From the NCBI GenBank assembly GCA_950097015.1, contig CATNEN010000029.1:310001-374000 (forward strand): 64,000 bases of DNA, written 5' to 3'. The notes beneath the pieces were generated by a model. That model saw only the letters and a list, made by a program, of their open reading frames with translations, did no database searches and was not told where the DNA came from. This stretch comes from Macrostomum hystrix. Taxonomy: Eukaryota > Platyhelminthes > Macrostomidae. This document shows positions 1-9,681 of this stretch, piece by piece; positions within the stretch are counted from its first letter, which is position 1; each line of letters opens with the position of its first letter. A program made the position numbers and the translations under genes.

Positions 1-550
1 GACCTGAGTAAACATTTCCTTGAGAACAGTCGAAAATATGAGCCCGGATGAGTTCGACTGAGCAAATGTGAAAACTCTGAACTCAGTAGCTCAGCACGCA
101 ACACATGCCATTTTTATCCTCTTTAAAGGTTTGCAAGAAGACACACCTTAGAGGTTCGGTGGTTTGTGCAACTCACACCAACCAGGGCCAACCTGGCTGC
201 AAATTTTATATTATATTATGGATAGTTGTCTGTGAGTATTTTTCTGTTCGTAATGTTCGCCGTGCGCCTGGATAATGTGAATCTGAAATTAGTCCACAAA
301 ATTACTCTAAAGCTGAAATAAAAAAATAAGGGACATTGCTGAAACTCAATTTGCTTTCTAGGCTGCTCAGTGGACACAACCAGTATACATACTCGTAGAT
401 GAGCATGCTCACAGGAGAGCTATATTATCAGCGCATCTGTAACATTCCTACATTAGAGTACATAAGACTACAAGCAATACGACTGCATTTCAATCATCAG
501 TTTATGAATAGAAAAAACTCTGTGCACTTTACACATACTCAACGTGCTCA
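1..550. other. 3' flank of the GPCR gene, no other gene seen
   Basis: Mostly AT-rich sequence downstream of the stop codon of the minus-strand GPCR. It presumably holds that gene's 3' UTR. I see no canonical AATAAA on the minus strand here and no convincing open frame. Confidence 0.5.
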
Positions 551-2429
551 TCATAGTACCGGGGGTACCTCAGCCACTGGTTTCTGCCTCGACTGTCCAG
601 ACCTAGTGCCGCCTCCGGTGGCCCGCAGCCTCAGTGGCAGCTGGCTTCGGCGACGCAGCCGGAGCCGGAGGAGACGCCTGCAGACGGTCTGGCGGAATGA
701 GCGCAGCGCGAAGCAGTAGAGCACAAAGTTCAGACTGAAGCCCAGGCACTGCATGCAGTTGGTGACGGCCTCCACAGATTTGTAGTCGGCGTTGGACTCC
801 AGACTCTCAGCCTGTTCTCCAGATTGGCCGGCGCGAAGTAGCGAGTAGAGCTTCAAGGTCTCGCTGGGCGCCACCAGGACTAAGAAGGTGATAACTATGC
901 ACACCAGCGTGATGGTTATAGTCACTCCAGGGTGACTGTCCGCTACGAAAGGGTGAGTACAGGTGAGTAAGTCAGGCATATTATTTGCAGAAGGACTATG
1001 GGCACTGAAATTTAGTGGCATTAGACCCACAGCCAGAGATAGGCAATTCTGCATTCCGCTGACTCCTCAGCGAATATGACGTGCGCAGTCATATCCTCTC
1101 TTCCCAAACCCACTCTCCAGCCCCACCGCCAAACGCATGGCGGCTGTCACCGAGCTGCAGAATTTCCGCTTTGCGGTTTTGCAGTCAATTTATCGATCGG
1201 CTGTCTATTAGGGAAACCCTTCTTGCAACTCGGCGGCCCCTGCGAAAATGAGTTGACAAAAATTCAACTCGCGAAGCAGAAATGCAATGCTCCGCACCGA
1301 TCGCAGGTGTCGAGCGCAGTTCTGTGGCCGCCTAAGCTTTAACAGGCGTGCCAAGCGAGTAAACCTCGCTGTACAAGTCTGCATCTCAGATTTATTTTTG
1401 ACGGGACTGGAAAGTGAACGTAAACCCCGTTTTAAGACACCCATTGAATGCGAAAGACAGCTTGTTAGCTTGTGATAAGTCCGACGATGAATGAGGCAAG
1501 GCCTCATTAACCCCCAATTAATGAAAGGGAGTATACAGTCTGGCGATAAAGAAGAAATCTGGTTTCTCAGGCGATCAGAATTGCCCCCACAATGGTTTTG
1601 GATCGACAAGTCACCAAGCGCCCGGTTCCTCATCCTTGCCTGCGGGGCTAGTCGAACTGCTGCCGCGGAATCGGTTGCTTCCGCCGCCGCCGCCCCTGTT
1701 GTTGGTGAGCCGGCGCCGATTTGCAATGGCTCGGCGAACGCTGAGCAGCAGGCGGGCGTTGCAGTACACCAGCACAATTAGCGGCAACACGTTCCCGGCT
1801 AGGGCCCACATCACCCGATAGGCTGTGTCCACCTTTGGGCTGACAATTGCCACGGCCTCGGTGGCGTAGAGCAGCTGCCATTCGGTCCCGGAGTCGCCCA
1901 GGCGGGCTAGGCAGCGTCGAGAGTGCGACGCCCTCAGCATCGGCAAGTTGAACACCGCGGCGAAGACAAAGGCGCCTGTGATGGCCATCCGGCCGCGCCG
2001 GCCGTCCACGGGGCCTCGACCGGATCGAGCCTGCAGTGGTTGGCAGACGGCCAGGCAGCGTTGAACTGCCAGCGCCACAGTGAGCAGCGTGGATGACATT
2101 ATGAAGGTGCTGATGACAGCCGGCGCGGCCAAGTGATAGTAGTACCCGAACCCGCGACTAGCCGACAGCCGGCCGACCAGTCCAGTGGGCAGAACGCACA
2201 GGCTGAACAGGAGGTCGCTGACGGCCAGGGCCACCAGGCCCAGCTTGGCGCTGCGGGAGCCCAGCGAGTTGCGCATGGCAGGGTCGGTCAGGCCCAGGAG
2301 GCTCAGCGCGTTGCCAATGATGCCAAGCAGCGAGAGGGGCAGCGTCAGGCGCTCGCTGGCTGCCACCAGGTTCGATGAGGTGCCAGCCTGCCAGGACAGG
2401 CACAGGCCCACCGCAGTGGTGTTGTTCAT
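551..2429 (-). CDS. Class A GPCR, FMRFamide-receptor-like, two coding exons
   Basis: A seven-helix receptor of the rhodopsin class, expected at the plasma membrane and coupled to G proteins. Exons (minus): 2429-1615 and 935-551, joined GTGACT...ACAG in phase, giving 399 residues. Exon 1 encodes an N-terminus with an NNTT glycosylation site, TM1 with GN (about residues 28-48), TM2 with LAVSD (64-85), TM3 ending AVQRCLAVCQPL (105-132), TM4 followed by FNLP (148-164) and TM5 (205-228). Exon 2 encodes TM6 with a proline and TM7 with NFVLYC in place of NPxxY, then a basic tail. The AVCxPLxARS, FNLP and NFVxYC patterns resemble the FMRFamide-receptor group; the ligand is inferred only. Oddities: the D/ERY acidic residue is Gln, and the usual TM3 cysteine is not visible. 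An upstream non-coding exon cannot be excluded. Confidence 0.8.
1016..1071. repeat. Dispersed repeat fragment in the GPCR intron
   Basis: About 56 bp inside the GPCR intron match, with several substitutions and small indels, a stretch at 15341-15401 in the channel-gene intron. Shared blocks include TAGACCC, CAGCCAG, GCAATTCTGC and CGCTGACTCCT. This is a dispersed repeat of unknown class. Confidence 0.5.
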
Positions 2430-2500
2430 GTTTTTCTTTACTCAGTTGGCCTGCTGACAATCAGAAAACTCGTTGTGGCAGACTACGCTATCAGAGCAGG

Positions 2501-2509
2501 TATATAATC
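2501..2509 (-). promoter_or_regulatory. Possible TATA element of the GPCR gene
   Basis: A TATATAAT core lies about 75 bp upstream of the minus-strand start codon, so initiation would leave a 5' leader of about 40 nt. The core is nearly palindromic, so its orientation is not informative and this is only a candidate. Confidence 0.25.
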
Positions 2510-5475
2510 AGCGCCCAAGCCAATCAGAGCGGAACGCTAACACTGGAATCGGCTGTTCAATCACTTGAAAGAGAAAACTTGGGCAATCGTTGATATTGAA
2601 AGACAATTGCTGGACAGCTTCCGTGTTGCACAAAGGCGCTGTGTGTCTGGTATTTTTTTATTTTCTCGCTTATGACACACCTCGCGGACAGGGTTTGCCT
2701 TTCATCCTCTCAGTTTGCACAGAGGATATGTCCGCTTTAGAATGGCATTTTGTAGTACAGAGTCAACCAAACCTCCCATAGGTGGGACATTGTTTTATTA
2801 GGTATTTTGCGGAGTCCAACTCTGCGAAACCCGAGCGACTCAAAGCGAGTCTTTTGGGAATTTCCGGTGTTGGATTTCTATCAGCTTGCGACTGCGCCAT
2901 ACTCGTGGCTAGCACTGCTGACAAATGTTTGCAACGTTGGCAAAATAATAATTTGTAGCATATACCTGCTTTCATAGGTAAAAACTCGGCAGTGATTAAG
3001 TACCCCCAAACCAGAAATAAAAGCTGAGGCTTGCGAATGACTGCTATTTTAATAATCCGAATCGAACGAATCTAAATAAACAAGTATCTAACTTATACGA
3101 ATATCTCGGCATTTATCACTGGAACCAATAAAAGCATTGCAAACTACCAAAGAAATTTTATGTTCCGGGTGTGAAGTTGCATCGTCAGCTGACCCAGTTC
3201 ATCGTAAATTCCCATATCGCTTACTCGTAGTTTTAAAAAAATCTTTTGATTATATAGCTTAGTTGGTAGTCAAGCAAATTGAAATTACTTGTACATGCAC
3301 TATGAGAGGCTGTGGGTACTTTATACCTGGCGGACGTAATTACCTGCGCAAAAATGCACATTTTTATCGTTGCGAGGTCGTCAGCGAGGCATCGAGAGGC
3401 GATGAATCAACTTGCCTATATGGAGCTTCGGAGGAAGCAGCTAGATGTTGTGTTTAGTAGAAACAGTGCAGCATTCTTGTAGTCTTAAGCGCGGAAAACT
3501 AAAGCCAATTTATGCCTGTAGAAAACATAATTTAAAAGCGTGTGTTCCATACTACTGTACAAGCCGTCAGACATCGACTTTTGCACCATATACTTTTTTT
3601 GCCGTTGTGTCCTAACTTAAAATAGCAACAATAAAAACTAACGAAAGATTAAGGCTGTTAGGTTGTGCCAATTAAAAAACGAAACATAGAGAATTCTATG
3701 TTCCAGGACTCGAAGCCTCGAATCCACATGCAGCTGTATGCATATCAACCCACACAGTCCATATGGAGAATTCAGGGGAATGATCACTTATAAATTTAGT
3801 AGCAACATGCCATAAATTCGAAGAAGTAAAGCATAAAATTAACTAGTATAGAGTCTCGTAAGCTAATATTTGTTGTTGACTTTTACAATTGCTGTAATGC
3901 ATGAGAGGTGTTTCGCCCACTTTTAAAACAATACATATGTTTAATATGCATGATTCATATAAAGCTGTTCAGCATCTTGAATACACCAGTCACGAATCCC
4001 TCATAAAAAGGAATTCATGTCTGTTTTCATTTTATGCCTTCCAAAGTGCCAATAAGTTTGTGCTGTTAGAGCTAGTGATGTGTGCAAAAACGGTTATAAG
4101 CAACTACAAATTGCGTATTACTCGTATAAAGCCGTTGCAGAAATTCGTTCAATTAACGTACGGCGTTTTTATCCTGCGGTTAGTTACTTAATTGTCGCTA
4201 GTTAAATTATTAATGTATATTATATTTTACTTTTCAAGTACCACTAGTAGTTAGCAGTTAGTCTACTTTAGTTGCCCATCACGGTTGTAACGTTTTTCTA
4301 GCACGCCAAAGTAAGAGTTAAACAAAACTAGCATATTTATACATAATATTTTGATGCTGAAAGCAAAAACTAAAAGAAAACGTGTAGCAAAGGATTTAAT
4401 ATTTCTAAAAATATTCAATACATTAAGACAGTAGAATCGTAACTAACGGAGAGACTGCGAACACATTTGATTATAATTCTAAACTATTTTTGTTAGTTTG
4501 GAACCTGCCAACCTTGCTTGCTGACAGTCAGATGTTCAAATTTTGTGTGTTCTAATCAAGATGTTTATTTGTGGATGCCGATCTAAAGATATCTATTTAT
4601 TTTAATTTAATTTTGAATCATAATTTCGCTTGTCACTTACAATGCCATTGTTGTTTTGCTATGTTATTAGATCATTGAAAAAAGTATGACTATGTAAATA
4701 TTTTCTTTAAACGATTCTTCACAACTACTGAATTACTTAACGCTTGGGATTATAGAGTAATGCAAATGAACTGTTTAGACAATTACTGTTCCTTAACTTT
4801 TTAAGTATGTGCTATTCAAAAAGATGTTTTTTAACTGTTGTCCTTATTTTTAACTTCAATATGCTTGAATACATGGTTGATTTTTGTACAATACAGTTGT
4901 AATTTGTTGCACATTTTTAAGGAAACTATAATTTTTTTTATCAAACTTACTAACTCCTAGCCCAATAATCAACAAATGGTCGTCTATTATTACATTTAAA
5001 ACCAAGTAAATCTGGGATCCAGTAATATTTTTCACATGGATTAGCAAAGCTACCAAAATTCGTTTTTTCTTGCACAGTACTCCGAAGGATTTTCTATTTC
5101 ATTAGTTTTATTCTTATTTTAAACTGCTGAAGATAAGTAGAACCGAAATGTTATGATAGTAGCAATGATAATAATAGTAATAATAAGCAAAAAGGGGTAG
5201 GAAATTAAATCATGACTATGAACAGTATGACTATAACTGTTGCTATCGTTATCGTGCACAACTATTGCTTCGCACCCCTAAAATTGATATTCGTAAAGAG
5301 CCTACGGTATCAGGTATGCAGTAGTATCTGCACAGCCTGAAATATATGTAATGTCTACTAGAAGTATTTTCTATTAATCTTTTATTATCTTCTAGTAGTT
5401 GATGATCTTCTATTAATCAACTACTTTTACTACTACTACTAAATTAGCAATAACCACAATGTCCTTGCAGCAAGA
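2510..5475. other. AT-rich intergenic region, no gene seen
   Basis: Short random-looking frames only, with no domain-like translation. Several AATAAA-type hexamers and AT-rich runs occur (for example near 3630). The last bases, ending TTGCAG at 5470, look like a 3' splice site just ahead of the adenylate kinase start, so a 5' UTR exon of that gene may lie in this stretch. Confidence 0.5.
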
Positions 5476-7634
5476 ATGACCGATGCAAAAGAATATATTT
5501 CGAAGCGTGAGATACCGCAGCTATTCGAGGTAGTTTGACTGAAAATCTCTGTAGTCTGTCATTTATGAACTCATTTGAATCACTGCAGCCTCAGTCCTTA
5601 CACCATGCAGTGCCTGATGACGGCGCTGATGTACCACCGGCCAGCTGACCACCTCAGCTTCATCCAAGAGTGCGTCGAGCGGGTCAAAGTGCACGGCATC
5701 TCCAACGTCCGCTGGGACATGTTCCTGCAGGACGAGGCCGGTGGTCGAGGCGGCCGTCAACTGCCTCCCGTCACGCCACCGGCATCGAGTCGAGCCTCCA
5801 GTCGAGGTGAGAAATAATTAACTAACGATTTTAACTGATCGCGCTAATCCATTCCATTGCTTCGGTCCACTAACTCAGCTGGCTCCAGGGCCGAGTTTGT
5901 CGACAAGGCCCGGCCGCCGCTGCCGCCGATTGGCACCGTTACAGCCGCTGAAGTTGCGGATGACCAACCAACAGCTTCGAAGAGCGCTGAAACTTCCAAG
6001 ACGATGACGGAACAGTCGCAGCAGCAGCAAGGCACTACGGAGAAGCCAAAGCTGCGCGTCCCCCTGACCTACCCGTTAGTCCTGGTGATCGGCGGGCCCG
6101 GCAGCGGGCGGCGTCGGGTTTGTCGCGAGCTGGCTCGGCGCTACAACTTCCAGTCCATCTGCTACGGCCAACTGGCGCGTGGCGGAGCGCCGCCTGACGA
6201 GTTGTCGGACTCGGCTGGGTTCGCCCTCCTGACTGACGCGCTACTGGCACTGCCTGCCGACTGCCGGGGTGTCTTCGTTGAAGGATTTCCGTGCAACCCG
6301 GAACAGCTTGGAGAGTTCCTGCTGCAGGTGACTGACTGACTGACTGACTGACTGACTGAATGACTGATTGACTGACTGACTGACTGACTGACTGACTGAC
6401 TGACTGACTGACTGACTGACTGACTGACTCCCTCCATCCTCAGGTGCAACGCATTGACTGCGCGCTGCTGCTGGACTTTCACGAGGCGACTCTGCGGAAG
6501 CGCCTCGGAAATCGAAGCCGGCCAGCCGAGCAGATCGACGCCCTGTTGGAGCAGTTCAGGTCGGCCACCCTCCCGGTTTGCCGTTACCTTGACGACGAAA
6601 ACAAGCTGCTGTTGCTGCCGATCGACGCCGAGCCGGCTAGCGGAGGCTTAAGCGACGACATCACGACGTTGGCAACGGACGCGGTGGCCCTGCTCGAACA
6701 GGTGCTCGGAGCGCCGGAAAACGAGCCGAAGTCGTCGAAAGCGTCTCCCGCTGCTCCGGAGGCGCCGCCGGCCGTTGGGCCGCAGCTGTTCATCCGGACG
6801 CTGGACTTCGACATCGAGTCGGCTTCAGCATCGGCGGAGCGGGACGCGGACCTGCCCGCCTGCCCCATCCTGATGCTGTTCGGCGGGCCTGGCAGTCGCC
6901 GCTCCGTTCTCGCCCGACAGCTTGTCGCTGCCTTCGACGGCTTCGTGTTAGTCGACGCGCGCGATGCTCTAGGCGTGGCGGGCGAGGCCGACAGTCGGCC
7001 AGACGGTCCAATTGAAGCGGAGGCGCTTTGCCGCCTGCTTCGCTCGCCGGCTTTGAAAGCCGCCCGCTGCGTCCTGCTCGAAGGCTATCCGACCTGCGAA
7101 GCCGACCTGCGCGAAGCCTTCGCGCGGCTCGGCCGGCCAGACCTCGCCGTCCTGGTCGACTGCGGCGAGGCCGACATGCTGAGCAGGCTGACGGCGCTGC
7201 CCCGTGAGGCGGTGGCGGCCAGGATGCACTACTTCAAGGAGGAGACGCTGCCTGTTGTTCGCAGCCTGGACAGCGTTGGAAAGCTCAGCGTGGTAAGCGT
7301 CTGTTGCTGCTGTTGATGCTCCTGACTGACTTACAGATGGCAGCTCAAATTTTAAATTTTAAATTATTTCAGAAATAATTAGCGAAATAATTATTCTTCA
7401 TCCCCATGTGCATCAGCATCAGCTGGGGTAGACATTGAGTGGCATCTGCGCTCCCCTCCGGTCCATGGACTGAACAGCTGTAAACCTCTGGCCCAAGTAA
7501 ATTATCTTCTCAGCTCACCCCGCAATTAACTCATTCAGATTGACGGCGACAGGGATGAAGACAGTGTCCTGGGCGACTTGAGGGCTCTGGTGAACTTCGT
7601 CATTTTCAACCACACTGGTCAACAGGGCCCCTGA
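5476..7634 (+). CDS. AK5-like: Adenylate kinase 5-like protein with degenerate P-loops
   Basis: Five exons join in phase: 5476-5529, 5611-5806, 5879-6327, 6444-7292, 7539-7634, giving 547 residues against 562 for human AK5. The N-terminus MTDAKEYISKREIPQLFE and the following CLMTALM segment match the AK5 N-terminal helical module. Two adenylate-kinase-type domains follow (about residues 147-345 and 370-547). Active family members transfer phosphate between nucleotides using a GGPGSGKGT P-loop and a GFPR/GYPR substrate arginine. Here the P-loops read GGPGSGRR (155-162) and GGPGSRRS (379-386), and the later motifs read GFPC (219-222) and GYPT (446-449). Both Walker lysines and both arginines are therefore missing. 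The architecture is secure; kinase activity is doubtful. The first ATG, in a very short exon, is chosen because it restores the family N-terminus. Confidence 0.85.
6328..6443 (+). repeat. AK5-like intron 3 made of a CTGA tetranucleotide repeat
   Basis: This 116-bp intron is almost entirely a four-base repeat (TGAC/CTGA, two variant copies) beginning at the first base of the splice donor GTGACTGACTG and ending just before a short pyrimidine tract and CCTCAG acceptor. Confidence 0.9.
7411..7500 (+). mobile_element. Diverged SINE fragment in the last AK5-like intron
   Basis: The stretch containing GTCCATGGACTGAACAGCTG, preceded by an AGCTGGGGT block, matches the body of the tRNA-derived SINE copies found at 57.5, 61.0 and 62.5 kb. 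The tRNA-like head is absent. Confidence 0.6.
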
Positions 7635-7641
7635 TTTGTGA

Positions 7642-7972
7642 GGGTGAGTCATGAGCCATTGTGCCTCCTGATTCGTGAGTCATGAACCATTGTGCCTCCT
7701 GGTTTGTGAGTCATGAACCATTGTGCCTCCTAATTCGTGAGTCATGAGCCATTGTGCCTCCTAATTCGTGAGTCATGAACCATTGTGCCTCCTAATTCGT
7801 GAGTCATGAGCCATTGTGCCTCCTGATTCGTGAGTCATGAACCATTGTGCCTCCTGGTTTGTGAGTCATGAGCCATTGTGCCTCCTGATTCGTGAGTCAT
7901 GAACCATTGTGCCTCCTGATTCGTGAGTCATGAACCATTGTGCCTCCTGGTTTGTGAGTCATGAACGATTAA
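7642..7972 (+). repeat. 31-bp minisatellite, about 10-11 copies
   Basis: The unit begins GTGAGTCATGAACCATTGTG and ends CCTCCTGATTC, with G/A and TT/CG variants. It starts a few bases after the AK5-like stop codon. Each unit carries a GTGAGT hexamer identical to a strong 5' splice site. A pyrimidine tract and CTCGCAG acceptor at 8010-8019 could make the array the body of a 3' UTR intron. Confidence 0.9.
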
Positions 7973-8389
7973 ACTTTATACGAGCTATAATATTAAGTAT
8001 ATAATTTTTTTTCTCGCAGACTCAGCCATCTAAAAGTTGCAACAATGGCTACTGGAAGTACGCAGTACCTCGTTAAGTGAAGGAACGAACTACAAGCCAT
8101 GACAACCCGACAGCAGACAACTTATTCCGAACCATTGCCTAAATTTTTATTTTCTTGTTGTCAAAGCAGAGAAAATATTTGATCAATTTAGCTTTCCATG
8201 TCTATTTTTGTACTTTTTTACTGAGGATGTCAAGATTCAGATATATACTTGTATTTTGATCCTATTTATCAGTGAATTAGCGAATTTTCTTGATTCAGCG
8301 CCTAGCTTTTACTTGATTATTTTTGTTTTGTTTTATGAGTATCTAAGTTTAAATTAGTTGCTGCTGGCTCGTCTGGCTTTAACAGGCCA

Positions 8390-8505
8390 ATATCTGGCCA
8401 AATATCTAACAAGTTCGATCTGGCCAAATATCTAACAGGTTCGATCTGGCCAAATATCTAACAAGTTCGATCTGGCCAAATATCTAACAGGTTCGATCTG
8501 GAAAC
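8390..8505 (+). repeat. 26-bp tandem repeat, about 4 copies
   Basis: The unit contains TCTGGCCAAATATCTAACA followed by AGTTCGA or GGTTCGA. It is non-coding and lies downstream of the AK5-like gene. Confidence 0.85.
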
Positions 8506-8839
8506 ATATGCAGTTAAGAGGAGCTCTTTAATTTTTCGTGTTACATTTTAAGAGGCGCTGTTGGCATCAAACTCGCACAGTTGTGCCTCGAGCGTGCGCC
8601 TTATTTATATCACTGATTCTTGCATTATCCAATTCAAGCTGTGATTTTCTTGCAGATGCTTCTAATCTAATGACAGATATAAAATATTTTAGTCTGTACA
8701 CCTGTTCTCGCAACCCTTTCTTGCGTGTTTCGATACTGATTTTATTGAAAATATAATAAAACAGTAACGATGATTTAGTTTTCCCATTACTATATTGTTG
8801 ACAGATTGACAGCTCTCTTAGCCGTATAGGCACTACAGT

Positions 8840-9115
8840 AAATGGAGTGGATTGCTAATCTATTCCATGATTGAAGGAATGGAGTGGATTGCTAATCTAT
8901 TCCATGATTGAAGGAATGGACTGGATTGCTAATCTATTCCATGATTGAAGGAATGTAGTGGATTGCTAATCTATTCCATGATTGAAGGAATGTAGTGGAT
9001 TGCTAATCTATTCCATGATTGAAGGAATGGAGTGGATTGCTAATCTATTCCATGATTGAAGGAATGGAGTGGATTGCTAATCTATTCCATGATTGAAGGA
9101 ATGGAGTGGATTGAA
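8840..9115 (+). repeat. 37-bp tandem repeat, about 7 copies
   Basis: The unit reads AATGGAGTGGATTGCTAATC followed by TATTCCATGATTGAAGG, with single-base variants. It is intergenic. The rest of 7973-9681 is AT-rich with no gene seen. Confidence 0.9.
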
Positions 9116-9681
9116 AGCAATAAATACATAATCAATAATAAATGCACAATTAAACTAAATTCCCATGTAATTAATTCATTTGTTCGACTTAAAGCGTCAT
9201 GTGCACAAAATATCCAGAAAGCTTATGTTTTTGTGACACGTATGAAGTATATTTGCTTTAAAGACATTAACTAAGTGAAGCCGAGAGAAAACACCGAAGC
9301 ATCATATTCAAACAAATATTTGAACACTGCAAATAAACAACAACAAAAATTTTTGCTTTGTGTACACAAATTCTAATTGAAAAGTAAAGCTGTACTTTTG
9401 AATTAATATAGTTCAAGCTAAGCTTTTAGAGCTAAAAAATTCATTACAACATTGCGAGATATAAATCATCTCAACAAATAGATTTTAATAATTGCCAGCG
9501 TGCATACCTGCCACTGCAAATGACTAATAGAGCAAGCAGAATAAGGGATTGTGACACCAGGGGTAAGCTTAAGACGAATAACTCTTTTAAACAAGGTAGA
9601 TTGTTGTTAATATAATCAATTTGTGACGAAACTGTGATTCACTACTGTTGACCATTCTGCACCTGATGGATCATGACCTTC

